Assembly: GCA_030425395.1 (NCBI GenBank)
Contig: JAUIAS010000001.1
Coordinates: 186,001-250,000, forward strand
DNA: 64,000 nt
Direction: 5' to 3'
Source of the DNA: Alphaproteobacteria bacterium
Lineage (GTDB): Bacteria; Pseudomonadota; Alphaproteobacteria; Rhodobacterales; Rhodobacteraceae
The notes under the pieces: generated by a model
What the model saw: the letters and a program-made list of their open reading frames with translations, nothing else
Told to the model about the DNA's origin: nothing
Database searches by the model: none
Shown here: in pieces, positions 8,881-20,661 of the stretch
Layout: every line of letters begins with the position of its first letter
How positions within the stretch are numbered: position 1 is the first letter of the stretch
Made by a program: the position numbers and the translations under genes

Positions 8881-10098
8881 TCAGGCTGGCAGAGCCCCCG
8901 TGCCGCGCGGCCGACCGCGCAGCAGAAGCCAGCCGATGATCAGAATGTTCAGGCCGTTCCAGACTATGCCATTCACAAATGCCATGTGGTAGCTGCCCGT
9001 AACATCATAGATCCAACCGGACATCCATCCACCCAGCGCCATACCAAGGATCGTCATCATCATCACGAATCCGACCCGCCGCCCCGCTTCACGGGCAGGC
9101 ATGTACTCACGCACCACCAGCGCATAAGACGGCACAATTCCCCCCTGCGCCAACCCGAAGATCGCGCTCACGACATAAAGCGACACAAGCCCGTCATATG
9201 GCAGGTACAAAAACAACGCCGTCGTCTGGAGAACCGAGCCAACCAACAATGTGCGCACCCCGCCCAGCTTGTCCGCGGCCAAACCTGAAACGATGCGGCT
9301 GACCACCCCGCCCAACAACATGAGAGACAGCATTTCGGATCCAACCGCCGGGCCATACCCCAACCCAACGCAATACGTCACGATATGCACCTGCGGCATC
9401 GACATGGCAACGCAACAGGCGATCCCTGCAAACCCCAGCAAGTACTGCAGCGTCCGGGGCGACAGACCCACGGACTGCGCCCTGATGGCCGATGCGGCCT
9501 CAGCGGCAGTATGGGCATGGTCCGGCACCCGACGCCGCAATAGCAGCGACAATGGAATGACAACCGCAGGAACAATCACCGCCAGCGTCAGATACACCTG
9601 CCGCCAGCCGCTGTCTGCCAGCATATCGGACAAAAGAGTGGGCCAAACCGCACCGGAAAGGTAATTCCCGCTTGCCACAAGCGCGACGGCAATGCCTCGT
9701 CTGATCAGGAACCAATGCGATATATCGGCAATCAGAGGCCCAAAGCCCACCGCCGTTCCCAATCCCAGCAAGAGATGCGCAACCGACAGAAGGACCATTG
9801 TCGGAGACAGTGTAGACAGCCCGAACCCCGCAGAACAGACGACAGTGGCCATGATCAGCGCAGCCGTGACCCCGAACCGGTCCACCAACCGCCCGATTAG
9901 CAGATTGCCAAGGGCAAATCCCACCATGGTTAGCGTATATGGCATCGAAGACGCCGCCCGACCTGATCCGAATTCGGCCTCGACCGCAGGCATGATAACA
10001 ATGATTGCCCACATGCCAACATTGGCGACCGTCGCGATGGCGAGCGTTACCAATAGCCTGAGCCATGAATACACACTGTCGTGGATAGTATCTGTCAT
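8881..10098 (-). CDS. MFS transporter, monocarboxylate/OFA-like
   Basis: 405 residues with twelve predicted membrane helices. GNLLIGRLVDRFG (about 62-74) is the cytoplasmic loop 2-3 signature of the major facilitator superfamily, and SRIVSGLAADKLGG its counterpart in the second half. The overall pattern resembles oxalate/formate-antiporter and monocarboxylate-type permeases. Substrate unknown. Lies downstream of gyrB on the same strand, separated by a probable terminator. Confidence 0.85.
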   Translation of the reverse strand: MTDTIHDSVYSWLRLLVTLAIATVANVGMWAIIVIMPAVEAEFGSGRAASSMPYTLTMVGFALGNLLIGRLVDRFGVTAALIMATVVCSAGFGLSTLSPTMVLLSVAHLLLGLGTAVGFGPLIADISHWFLIRRGIAVALVASGNYLSGAVWPTLLSDMLADSGWRQVYLTLAVIVPAVVIPLSLLLRRRVPDHAHTAAEAASAIRAQSVGLSPRTLQYLLGFAGIACCVAMSMPQVHIVTYCVGLGYGPAVGSEMLSLMLLGGVVSRIVSGLAADKLGGVRTLLVGSVLQTTALFLYLPYDGLVSLYVVSAIFGLAQGGIVPSYALVVREYMPAREAGRRVGFVMMMTILGMALGGWMSGWIYDVTGSYHMAFVNGIVWNGLNILIIGWLLLRGRPRGTGALPA

Positions 10099-10114
10099 GG
10101 TCGCGACGCTAAGG

Positions 10115-10139
10115 TGGAAAACCGGCGCTGTATAGCGCC
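10115..10139 (-). terminator. Probable gyrB terminator
   Basis: Read on the minus strand after the gyrB stop, a perfect six-pair stem GGCGCT/AGCGCC with a four-base loop is followed by GGTTTTCC. The T run is short, so the strength is uncertain. Confidence 0.5.
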
Positions 10140-10152
10140 AGTTTCGCCTTGA

Positions 10153-12585
<2,433 letters not shown>

Positions 12586-12647
12586 TCATTTTGGAAACTT
12601 ATACGATTTATGGTGGGGGATGTCACGCGTCCGCACCATATTTTGCG

Positions 12648-13268
12648 TCAGGTCAGCGGGATCGCAATCCCGACTACAATCAACAGAACCGCCGCCACTC
12701 GATTAAGCCGCCCCACCGCTGCCGGGGTCGCCAGAAAATCGCGCAAACGCCCCACCAAAAGGGCAAAACAGATGTTCCCGACAAAGGGGACGACCATCGA
12801 CAACGCGACGATTGCAGCAATGTCAGGTGCCGTGACTTTCGACAGATCAAAAAAGCCGGGCAAGACGCCCATATAGAACAGGATCGCCTTGGGATTTCCA
12901 AGGATCACGGCAACGCCGGCCAGAAACCCGGCCCAACGCCCGGGCCGGTTCAGCCGATTATCCGCATCCGGCACCTTGTCCGCATTGCGCCAGATGTTTA
13001 CCCCCAGCCACAGGAACATCCCGCAGGCAAACAGCCGCAAAAGCGTCATCGCAAATGCCAACTCGGACACCAACCACGACAGGCCGAGTATCGCCAAGAA
13101 TGGCCATGCCATATCCCCGATCGCAACACCCAGCGCCAATGGCCAGGCCGCGCCAAACCCACCCGACAGAACCCGTGCCACAACCGCCAGCCAAACCGGT
13201 CCCGGCGTCAGGAACAGGATGAGCAGCGCAAAGGCGTACAGGGCAAGATCAGTAAAAGACAGCGTCAT
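12648..13268 (-). CDS. LysE-family amino-acid exporter
   Basis: 206-residue inner-membrane protein with six hydrophobic segments. The N-terminal FLTPGPVWLAVVARVLSGG corresponds to the conserved TPGP motif of the LysE/RhtB family of amino-acid and homoserine-lactone exporters. The substrate is unknown. I use the ATG at 13268; a start 48 bases further upstream would give a family-atypical extension. It interrupts the classical gyrB-recF order. Confidence 0.85.
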   Translation of the reverse strand: MTLSFTDLALYAFALLILFLTPGPVWLAVVARVLSGGFGAAWPLALGVAIGDMAWPFLAILGLSWLVSELAFAMTLLRLFACGMFLWLGVNIWRNADKVPDADNRLNRPGRWAGFLAGVAVILGNPKAILFYMGVLPGFFDLSKVTAPDIAAIVALSMVVPFVGNICFALLVGRLRDFLATPAAVGRLNRVAAVLLIVVGIAIPLT

Positions 13269-13299
13269 ACCTGCTCTCAACACCCAAATCATTGTGCGG

Positions 13300-14412
13300 T
13301 CAAGCAGGTGGTGCAACAGGCTCTGTCAGGCTTGTTCCGGCGTGATCGCTCACACTCAGATACTGCGCTCTGTCGCCCAACTCGGCAAACAGCGCGGCCT
13401 CGGTCCCGGTCATCCACGCCTGTGCGCCCAGCGCGCATATCTCGTGATAAAGCGCCGCGCGGCGCGCGGGATCGAGATGCGCGGCCACCTCGTCCAGCAA
13501 AAGGATCGGTGCCGCTCCAGAGGTCCTGGCCAGCGCGCGCGCATTGGCAAGGATCAGCGACACCAGCAGCGCCTTCTGCTCTCCGGTGGAACAATCCCGC
13601 GCTGGCACGCCTTTAGCAGCATAAACCCCATACAGATCGCTCCTATGCGGTCCGATCAGGCTACGCCCCGCCGCCATATCGCGAAACCGGCTTTCGGCCA
13701 GCGCCTCGCACAGATCGGCCTCGCCCAACGGCATCGCGCCTTCGGACTGCACCAGATCCAGCTCAGCAACCGGAAAGCTGGTCTCAGCCCCGGCTTGCGC
13801 CTCCGAAAGGCGGGCAATCGTCTCCAGTCGCGCCGCGTGGATTCGACACCCTGCCTGGGCCATCTGACGCTCCAACGCCACATACCAATGCCCGTCACGA
13901 ACCTGATCCTTCAAAAGCCGATTGCGTTCACGCATCGCCTTTTCATAGGCAAGAACCGCCTCGGCATGATCCGGCAGGAAACTCATCGCCGCCCGATCCA
14001 GAAATCGCCGGCGCCCCTCGGCACCTTCGATCCACAAACGGTCCATGCTGGGAACCAACCACACCACCCGCGACATCCGGGCAAGCGCGACCTGCGCCGC
14101 TGGCTTGCCATCTATGCGCAACTGGCGCGCGGCACCGTTGTCTGACCAGGTCTCGATCTCATGCAGCCGGTCCTGCACCTGCATCTGTCCAACAAGCTTC
14201 CATCCAAGCGCCTCAGGACGGCGCACCATATCACTTGCTGCCGCGCGACGCAGACCACGCCCCGGTGAAAACAGCGATACAGCTTCCAGAATATTCGTCT
14301 TGCCCGCGCCATTGGGACCGATCAGGGCGACGGGGCGTGAATCAACGGACAGCCGCGCATTCTTGTGGGACCGGAAATGCGACACGTTCAGCGCGGTCAG
14401 TGCCAATGTCAT
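13300..14412 (-). CDS. recF: DNA replication and repair protein RecF
   Basis: SMC-like ABC ATPase that loads RecA at gaps together with RecO and RecR. 370 residues. Walker A is GPNGAGKTN (about 33-41), the ABC signature STGEQKALL and Walker B ILLLDEVAAHLD are near the C-terminus. Downstream of dnaN on the same strand with a 61-base gap that contains a diverged dispersed repeat. Confidence 0.96.
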   Translation of the reverse strand: MTLALTALNVSHFRSHKNARLSVDSRPVALIGPNGAGKTNILEAVSLFSPGRGLRRAAASDMVRRPEALGWKLVGQMQVQDRLHEIETWSDNGAARQLRIDGKPAAQVALARMSRVVWLVPSMDRLWIEGAEGRRRFLDRAAMSFLPDHAEAVLAYEKAMRERNRLLKDQVRDGHWYVALERQMAQAGCRIHAARLETIARLSEAQAGAETSFPVAELDLVQSEGAMPLGEADLCEALAESRFRDMAAGRSLIGPHRSDLYGVYAAKGVPARDCSTGEQKALLVSLILANARALARTSGAAPILLLDEVAAHLDPARRAALYHEICALGAQAWMTGTEAALFAELGDRAQYLSVSDHAGTSLTEPVAPPA

Positions 14413-14420
14413 GGCCGCGC

Positions 14421-14454
14421 CTTCTTTCTCGTGTCAAATACCCTCGCCGAAGGC
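14421..14454. repeat. Dispersed intergenic repeat, diverged copy 2
   Basis: TTCTTTCTCGTGTCAAATAC followed by CCTCGCCGAAGGC resembles the copies at 8821-8852 and 63435-63458. It lies in the recF-dnaN gap. Confidence 0.4.
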
Positions 14455-14473
14455 ATCGCGCGGCACGCGCGAT

Positions 14474-15592
14474 TCAGACGCGCATCGGCATGACCACGTA
14501 AACCGCGCTCTGGTCGTTGCCCTCGCGCATCAGGGTCGGATCCCCGGCAGAGTTGAACAGGAACACCGCGTTTTCACGGTCCACCTGGCTTGCAATCTCC
14601 AACAGGTATTTCGCATTGAAACCGATCTCCAGCCGCTCATCACCATAGGCCACGGCCAGTTCTTCTTCGGCGGCACCGCTGTCCGGGGCATTCACCGACA
14701 GGATCAGGCGGTCCTCGTCCAGCTGCAACTTTACCGCGCGGGACCGCTCAGAACTGACCGTCGCGACACGGTCCACCGCCTGCGCGAATTCTCCGGCGTC
14801 AACCTCGAGACGGCGCGTATTGTTCTGCGGGATAACCCGGCTGTAATCGGGGAACGTTCCGTCAATGACTTTGGACGTCAGGGTGATATCCGGCGTCGCA
14901 AAACGGATTTTCGTTTCGCTAACCGACACGGCAATCTTCATGTCGTCGTCATCCAGAAGCTTGCGCAATTCACCCACGGTCTTGCGCGGGACGATAACGC
15001 CGGGCATGTCGGAGGCCCCGTCAGGCAGATCGGCATCAATCCGGGCCAGACGATGGCCATCTGTCGCCACACATCGCAAAACCTTGCCGCCATCGGCATC
15101 GGCCACGTGCATGTATACGCCGTTCAGGTAATACCGGGTCTCTTCTGTCGAAATCGCAAATTTGGATTTGTCGAACAACCGCCGCAGCATCGGTGCAGGT
15201 GCCGAAAAATTCGACTGGTATTCAGACGTGGCCATTACCGGGAAGTCCTCGCGCGGCAGCGTGGCAAGCGAAAAACTCGACCGGCCCGCTTCAACCGCCA
15301 GACGGCCAGCGGCGCTATCGGCTGACAACGTGACCAATGCCCCATCCGGCAATTTACGCACGATTTCATGCAACGTGGTCGCCGCAACGGTCGTGGCCCC
15401 TGCACGTTCCACCACGGCAGGTGCCCGGTCCTGTACCTCGATATCAAGGTCGGTTGCACGGAAATGCACCGTGTCGCCTTCGGCCTCGATAAGGACGTTG
15501 GCCAGGATCGGGATAGTGTTGCGCCGCTCCACAACAGATTGGGCCTGTGACACTGCCTTGAGAAGCGCGCCGCGTTCAATGCTGATCTTCAT
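14474..15592 (-). CDS. dnaN: DNA polymerase III beta sliding clamp
   Basis: Ring-shaped processivity clamp of the replicative polymerase. 372 residues forming three clamp domains; the first begins MKISIERGALLKAVSQAQ, and the protein ends with the canonical YVVMPMRV that lines the clamp-binding pocket. I use the ATG at 15592 because the protein then starts as in the family; an in-frame start 33 bases upstream adds an unconserved tail. Separated from dnaA by a 124-base gap. Confidence 0.97.
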   Translation of the reverse strand: MKISIERGALLKAVSQAQSVVERRNTIPILANVLIEAEGDTVHFRATDLDIEVQDRAPAVVERAGATTVAATTLHEIVRKLPDGALVTLSADSAAGRLAVEAGRSSFSLATLPREDFPVMATSEYQSNFSAPAPMLRRLFDKSKFAISTEETRYYLNGVYMHVADADGGKVLRCVATDGHRLARIDADLPDGASDMPGVIVPRKTVGELRKLLDDDDMKIAVSVSETKIRFATPDITLTSKVIDGTFPDYSRVIPQNNTRRLEVDAGEFAQAVDRVATVSSERSRAVKLQLDEDRLILSVNAPDSGAAEEELAVAYGDERLEIGFNAKYLLEIASQVDRENAVFLFNSAGDPTLMREGNDQSAVYVVMPMRV

Positions 15593-15664
15593 GTCCCGTT
15601 CCCTTCGCTGCGTCGGGATCGGCAAGGTATCGCTTTACGGGCGCGGCACAAGGGTTTTTGCACG

Positions 15665-15673
15665 TTTTCCACG
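15665..15673 (+). promoter_or_regulatory. Possible DnaA box in the dnaA-dnaN gap
   Basis: TTTTCCACG differs from the TTWTNCACA DnaA-box consensus at one position. It is a single site, so this is only a hint that dnaN expression or a local origin is touched by DnaA. Confidence 0.25.
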
Positions 15674-15716
15674 GGATTTAACAACTGCGTGGCCTTGATC
15701 AGCCACACCGTGGCGA

Positions 15717-17117
15717 TCACGCCTCCAGGGAACGACGCAACAATTCGACGTCCTCGGCGATTTGGCCGTCGGTTTGCTTGAGTTCCTCGATCTTGCGAAC
15801 ACCGTGCATGACGGTTGTGTGGTCCCGCCCGCCGAACCGTCGCCCGATTTCCGGAAGCGATCTGCTGGTAAGCTGTTTGGCAAGATACATCGCCACCTGC
15901 CGCGGACGGGCAAAGGTGCGCAGTCGCTTTGGGCCGATCAGTTCGCTCATGCGGATGTTGTAATATTCCGCAACTTGTCTCTGGATTTCCTCGACAGTGA
16001 TTTTCCGTTCTGACGCCCGCAAGATATCGGCCAGACAGTCTTGCGTCAGCTCCATGTCAATCTCGCGCCCGACAAGCGATGCAAAGGCAAACAGGCGCGT
16101 CAGCGCGCCTTCGAGAACGCGCACATTTGTGGAAATACGGTGTGCGAGAAATTCCAGCACGCCCGACTTGATCGCCAGGTCTGGATAGGTCACGCGATAC
16201 TGTTCGACCTTTGATTGAAGAATTCCGAGACGCAATTCGTAGTCCGTTGGGTGCAGATCGACTACAAGACCGCATTGCAGGCGCGATTTCACCCTTTCCT
16301 CAAGATCCTTGATTTCACCCGGCGCACGATCCGCTGAAATGATGATCTGTTTGTTCTGATCGACCAGCGCGTTGAACGTGTGAAAGAATTCTTCCTGTGT
16401 GCTGTCTTTGCCCGCGATGAATTGAACATCATCAACCATAAGAACATCAACCGAGCGGAAGAGGTGCTTGAAATCCATCATCTTGCGTTCACGCAACGCT
16501 TGCACAAAGCGGTACATGAATTGTTCCGCCGACAGATAAAGCACATTCAGATCGGGACGGCGGGCGCGCAGTTCCCACGCGATGGCGTGCATCAGGTGCG
16601 TCTTGCCCAAACCCACACCACCATACAGGAACAATGGATTGAACGTGACAGGACCGCCTTCGCTGACCCGGCGAGCAGCGGCGTGGGCCAACTCGTTTGG
16701 CTTGCCCACAACGAACGTGTCGAACGTGAAACGCTGATCCAGCGGCGCGGTCTGAAGCGCCTGCATGACATCGTTACCCGCCTGTTGAGGGACAGAAGAC
16801 TGTGCCGACGACGCCTCGCGCGCCGAAACCGGTTTGGAAGTAGCCGCAGCTTCCCGCTTGGGGCGCTTGCCGCTATTGGCTGGCACGCGAAAGTTCAGAC
16901 GCTGAACCGCAACACCGGAGTTGTTGAGCTCATGCAAGATGAGATCGGCAAAATTCTGGCTGACATAATTGCCCATGAAATTCGTAGGAACATGGAATTC
17001 TGCAACCCCGTCACGCAGGGCCGAAAACTCGAGCGGCTCTATCCAGGAAGTAAAATTGTTCTGTCCAACTGTCTTCAACAATCTCTGACAGAGTTCGCCC
17101 CATTTTTCGTTCGTCAT
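15717..17117 (-). CDS. dnaA: Chromosomal replication initiator DnaA
   Basis: AAA+ protein that binds DnaA boxes and melts the origin. 466 residues. Domain I starts MTNEKWGELCQRLLKTVGQN. A linker rich in Ala, Ser and Lys spans roughly 80-125. Walker A is GGVGLGKTH, Walker B LMVDDVQF, and the C-terminal DNA-binding helix-turn-helix carries GGRDHTTVMHG. I take the ATG at 17117 because domain I then matches the family; the frame is open 78 bases further upstream. Three GANTC sites lie ahead of it. Confidence 0.97.
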   Translation of the reverse strand: MTNEKWGELCQRLLKTVGQNNFTSWIEPLEFSALRDGVAEFHVPTNFMGNYVSQNFADLILHELNNSGVAVQRLNFRVPANSGKRPKREAAATSKPVSAREASSAQSSVPQQAGNDVMQALQTAPLDQRFTFDTFVVGKPNELAHAAARRVSEGGPVTFNPLFLYGGVGLGKTHLMHAIAWELRARRPDLNVLYLSAEQFMYRFVQALRERKMMDFKHLFRSVDVLMVDDVQFIAGKDSTQEEFFHTFNALVDQNKQIIISADRAPGEIKDLEERVKSRLQCGLVVDLHPTDYELRLGILQSKVEQYRVTYPDLAIKSGVLEFLAHRISTNVRVLEGALTRLFAFASLVGREIDMELTQDCLADILRASERKITVEEIQRQVAEYYNIRMSELIGPKRLRTFARPRQVAMYLAKQLTSRSLPEIGRRFGGRDHTTVMHGVRKIEELKQTDGQIAEDVELLRRSLEA

Positions 17118-17603
17118 CGTGCCCCAAACGCCCACATTCTTGCCGGGTCCAACGAACCCGTTCACCTTTTTTCCGGTCTTTCCAGACCGCAGCATTCACC
17201 CACACGAACCGACACACCCAACAGGTGTTGTTTCCCCACAGAACAACCACCCATGCAGCGAAGCCAAGAACCGAATGACAGGCATTCGGGCATCGGTTTC
17301 AACGCACAGAAAGCGTCGGCATTTATTATTGACAGGGCCTCGCCGCAGAAATGGCAAGGAACGCTCCCGACCGCCAGAATAATGGCTGATCGGGGTCATA
17401 GGATCAGGCAACAACCTGTGCCGCCAAGACCTTTCTGACCTGTCCCCCCAAGCAAGTGAATCGCTTGATCCATAGCTAGCAACTTCCCGCCTGTCCCGGC
17501 AACGGAACTCTAAACTTGACTCCGGGTTTGGCGAAAAAGAATCTCTTTGGAGGTGCGCAAAAGCCGCGCGTCGTCCAATTCACAACGACAAAACCCTAGG
17601 CAA
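17118..17603. promoter_or_regulatory. dnaA upstream region with GANTC cluster
   Basis: No gene is seen in these 486 bases between dnaA and rpsT. GANTC, the CcrM methylation site of alphaproteobacteria, occurs at 17458-17462, 17518-17522 and 17539-17543. A degenerate DnaA box TTCCCCACA lies at 17233-17241. The region presumably carries the dnaA promoter, and methylation could time its firing as in Caulobacter. I see no array of DnaA boxes that would prove an origin here. Confidence 0.45.
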
Positions 17604-17636
17604 CAAAAAACGGCGCCACCCAAAGGCGACGCCGTT
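17604..17636 (-). terminator. rpsT terminator
   Basis: On the minus strand AACGGCGTCGCC pairs with GGTGGCGCCGTT across a short loop (one G-U) and is followed by a T run. It begins 33 bases after the rpsT stop. Confidence 0.85.
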
Positions 17637-17669
17637 AAAGCAGTCCTGCGCGATGCGCGGATCCGAGCT

Positions 17670-17933
17670 TTAGCCCAACGCTTTGACCCGTGCCGACAGA
17701 CGCGACATCTTGCGCGAGGCGGTGTTCTTGTGAAGAACGCCCTTGGTCACACCGCGCATAATTTCAGGCTGAGCTTCGCGCAGTGCAGCGGCAGCAACTT
17801 CCTGATTGCCAGAAGCGATCGCTTCTTCGACTTTGCGGATATAGGTGCGGATGCGCGAACGACGTGCCTTGTTAACGGCAAAGCGCTTTTCGTTCTGGCG
17901 GGCGCGCTTTTTTGCTTGGGGCGAATTGGCCAT
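17670..17933 (-). CDS. rpsT: 30S ribosomal protein S20
   Basis: 87-residue, very basic, all-helical small-subunit protein that binds 16S rRNA. The start [17 protein letters not shown] is characteristic of S20; the ATG at 17933 is chosen for that reason over an in-frame start 45 bases upstream. Adjacency of rpsT and dnaA is common in alphaproteobacteria. A strong terminator follows. Confidence 0.96.
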   Translation of the reverse strand: MANSPQAKKRARQNEKRFAVNKARRSRIRTYIRKVEEAIASGNQEVAAAALREAQPEIMRGVTKGVLHKNTASRKMSRLSARVKALG

Positions 17934-18079
17934 TTGTCTTGTCTCTTTCCGGTTCGGTTTCGATCTAGCGCACGTCACGCTTCACTCACCGGATCAGAGC
18001 CGGCCGATTCTTGCCTGAGCGGGCATCACGCGCATTTCGCCGCGGTGCTTATACCCAAACCATCAGAATGAAAAGCCGC

Positions 18080-18107
18080 AAAAACAAACGGGGCCACATG
18101 GGCCCCG
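18080..18107 (-). terminator. Terminator of the enoyl-CoA hydratase gene
   Basis: CGGGGCC (18089-18095) pairs with GGCCCCG (18101-18107). Read on the minus strand the stem is followed by TTTGTTTT. It starts 22 bases after the hydratase stop. Confidence 0.75.
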
Positions 18108-18128
18108 CTTGCAGCACCTGCGCGGTGC

Positions 18129-18905
18129 TTACTTGTCGCGAAACTGCGGCGCGCGCTTTTCAAGAAACGCTGCCATGCCTTCTTTCTGGTCTTCGGTCGC
18201 GAACAACGCATGAAATACACGGCGCTCGTATTTCAGACCTTCGGACAAGGTCACTTCAAAAGACCGGTTCACAGCTTCTTTGGCAGTGATCGACGCCAGA
18301 ATGGATTTCTCTGCGATCTTCTGCGCTGCGCTCATGGTTTCTTCCATCAGCTTCTTGGCCGGAACCACGCGGCTAACCAGCCCCGCGCGCTCGGCTTCTT
18401 CTGCGGGCATGAACCGGCCGGTCAGGTTCATGTCCATCGACTTGGCCTTGCCAACCGCGAGCGTCAGGCGCTGCGAGCCACCCATACCGGCGATCACGCC
18501 AAGATTGATCTCGGGTTGCCCGAACTTGGCTGTGTCCGACGCGATAATGAAATCACACGCCATCGCCAATTCACACCCTCCGCCCAGCGCATAGCCGGAA
18601 ACGGCAGCGATGATCGGCTTGCGGATCGCCATCACCCGTTCATTCACTTCGCGGAACAGGTCCGTCGTGAACACATCCACATAGGACATGCTGGACATTT
18701 CCTTGATGTCGGCTCCGGCAGCAAACGCCTTCTCGGAACCGGTAATCACGATACATCGCACCTTGTCATTGGCGTCGGCTTCATCAAGCGCCGCGCACAA
18801 TTCGCCCAGCAATTGCTGGTTCAGCGCGTTCAGGGCATCCGGACGGTTCAGCTTGATAAGGCATACGTGGTCTTCTACTTCGACGATGATCGTCTCATAG
18901 GCCAT
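18129..18905 (-). CDS. Enoyl-CoA hydratase
   Basis: Crotonase-fold enzyme adding water to trans-2-enoyl-CoA in beta-oxidation. 258 residues. The CoA/oxyanion segments are [10 protein letters not shown] (about 62-71) and [12 protein letters not shown] (about 107-118). The first catalytic Glu is in [10 protein letters not shown]; the second position reads Asp (KSMDMNLTG) where the mitochondrial enzyme has Glu, a common bacterial variant. It is a short-chain type by overall similarity. Transcribed alone between mutM and rpsT, with its own terminator. Confidence 0.9.
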   Translation of the reverse strand: MAYETIIVEVEDHVCLIKLNRPDALNALNQQLLGELCAALDEADANDKVRCIVITGSEKAFAAGADIKEMSSMSYVDVFTTDLFREVNERVMAIRKPIIAAVSGYALGGGCELAMACDFIIASDTAKFGQPEINLGVIAGMGGSQRLTLAVGKAKSMDMNLTGRFMPAEEAERAGLVSRVVPAKKLMEETMSAAQKIAEKSILASITAKEAVNRSFEVTLSEGLKYERRVFHALFATEDQKEGMAAFLEKRAPQFRDK

Positions 18906-18970
18906 GGGATCCGCTTTCCATTGTTTCCTTCGAATTCGATTCCTTACGCATCCCTAGGCACCCGTTCAAG

Positions 18971-19822
18971 TTATCTTTGGCATTGCAAACAGTAGAAGGA
19001 TGAGCGTCCCGACTGCACGATTCGGCCAATGGTTCCACCGCATCCATCCCTTCGGCACCCCTCACCTTCGCGGCCATAAACATCAAAGGAGTGTTGGAAA
19101 TATCCAAGTTCCCCATCAGCTTGGCGGAAATCCTTCAGCGATGAACCGCCGGCAGCAATCGCATCTTGCAGGACTTTTCGGATGATCGGAACCATCCCTG
19201 CAACCCTTGTAGAGGCGATTCGCCCGGCTTTGCGACGCGGCGAAATTCCTGCGCGAAACAGCGCCTCGCAAACGTAGATGTTTCCCAGCCCCGCGATGAT
19301 ACGTTGATCCAAAAGCGCCGATTTGATGGGGGAACCACGCCCCGCCAATGCCGCAACAAGGTAATCTTCGTGGAAATCGTTGCCCAAAGGTTCCGGCCCC
19401 AATGCCGCGAGCAGCTTGTGGGTGTCCGCCTCGGCCGTGGTCATCAAGTCCATCGCTCCGAATCGACGCGGGTCGTTGAATGTCACCCGCGCGCCGTTTT
19501 CCATATGGAACACAACGTGATCGTGCTTCTGTGCTGCAGGATGATCATGCACAAACACGCCCAGCGGATCTCCGGACACGATCATTCGGCCTGACATACC
19601 CAGGTGAATCAACAGGGTTTCCCCCCCCGACAGATCGGCAAGGATGTATTTGGAACGCCGACGCAACCGCTCTATGCGTTGGCCGGTCAGGCGGTCAGCC
19701 ATCCGTTCCGGAAACGGCCACCTCAGGTCGGGCCGATTGACTTCCATCCGGGCAATCACAACCCCTTCCATCGCGGGCAACAAGCCACGGCGAACGGTTT
19801 CTACCTCTGGCAATTCGGGCAT
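18971..19822 (-). CDS. mutM: Formamidopyrimidine-DNA glycosylase
   Basis: Removes 8-oxoguanine and formamidopyrimidines from DNA and nicks the abasic site. 283 residues. The N-terminal [14 protein letters not shown] contains the catalytic Pro2 and Glu3, Lys57 lies in the [10 protein letters not shown] segment, and the C-terminal zinc finger has four cysteines (CRRDGCGG and FYCLQCQR). Divergent from ubiE, 85 bases apart, an arrangement often seen in alphaproteobacteria. Confidence 0.97.
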   Translation of the reverse strand: MPELPEVETVRRGLLPAMEGVVIARMEVNRPDLRWPFPERMADRLTGQRIERLRRRSKYILADLSGGETLLIHLGMSGRMIVSGDPLGVFVHDHPAAQKHDHVVFHMENGARVTFNDPRRFGAMDLMTTAEADTHKLLAALGPEPLGNDFHEDYLVAALAGRGSPIKSALLDQRIIAGLGNIYVCEALFRAGISPRRKAGRIASTRVAGMVPIIRKVLQDAIAAGGSSLKDFRQADGELGYFQHSFDVYGREGEGCRRDGCGGTIGRIVQSGRSSFYCLQCQR

Positions 19823-19907
19823 TCACCCCTCCATGTCGCAAGGGCCGCATTGTGCCCGGAACTCAGCGTTCTATAACAAGGTCGAAATCACCCAACGGCA
19901 AGAGATC

Positions 19908-20660
19908 ATGGCACAAGACGATTCCAAGACAACCCACTTTGGCTTTGAAACGGTGGCAGAGTCCGACAAGGCCGGGCTCGTGCAGGGCGTCTTTAACTCT
20001 GTCGCGTCGAAATATGATGTGATGAACGATGTCATGAGCGCGGGCATCCATCGCATCTGGAAGGACGCTATGATGGATTGGCTGGCACCGCGCGCCGGTC
20101 AACGGCTTCTGGATGTTGCAGGAGGCACCGGTGATATATCGTTCCGGTTTCTCAAACGGGCCGGGCATGGCCATGCCACCGTCCTGGACCTGACCGAGCC
20201 GATGCTGATCGAAGGCCGGAAACGCGCCGAGGCAGACAGCATGGCAGACAGCCTTGATTGGGTTGTCGGCGATGCGATGGCCCTGCCCTTTGCCGATAAC
20301 TCCTTTGACGTTTACACGATCAGCTTTGGCATCCGTAACGTGACCCGCCCCCAAGAGGCCCTGAACGAAGCCTTTCGCGTGCTGCGGCCCGGCGGTCGAC
20401 TGATGGTTCTGGAATTCAGCCAGTTGCCCAACCCAATGATGCAAAAGGCCTATGATCTTTACAGCTTCAACGTGATCCCTCGAATGGGAAAACTGATCGC
20501 GAACGATAGCGAAAGCTATCAATACCTTGTTGAATCCATTCGTAACTTTCCTGATCAGGAAACGTTTCTGTCGATGATCCAAAAGGCCGGGTTCGGTAAC
20601 GCAAAATATCGCAACATGACGATGGGAGTGGCCGCCCTTCACTCCGGCTGGAAGCTCTGA
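19908..20660 (+). CDS. ubiE: Ubiquinone/menaquinone C-methyltransferase UbiE
   Basis: SAM-dependent C-methylation step of ubiquinone synthesis. 250 residues. The SAM-binding motif [13 protein letters not shown], the post-motif [13 protein letters not shown] and [13 protein letters not shown] are all present. The ATG at 19908 gives a protein starting [16 protein letters not shown] as in relatives; the frame is open far upstream inside mutM but that part is antisense. Followed by ubiB after one base. Confidence 0.95.
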   Translation: MAQDDSKTTHFGFETVAESDKAGLVQGVFNSVASKYDVMNDVMSAGIHRIWKDAMMDWLAPRAGQRLLDVAGGTGDISFRFLKRAGHGHATVLDLTEPMLIEGRKRAEADSMADSLDWVVGDAMALPFADNSFDVYTISFGIRNVTRPQEALNEAFRVLRPGGRLMVLEFSQLPNPMMQKAYDLYSFNVIPRMGKLIANDSESYQYLVESIRNFPDQETFLSMIQKAGFGNAKYRNMTMGVAALHSGWKL

Positions 20661-20661
20661 C

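Noticed and set aside
14045-15325. 426-codon plus-strand frame over recF and dnaN
   Set aside because: Both genes beneath it are certain; the frame is a codon-bias artefact.
17118-17603. Chromosomal replication origin upstream of dnaA
   Set aside because: Only degenerate DnaA boxes were seen, and no AT-rich unwinding element. Nothing proves an origin here.
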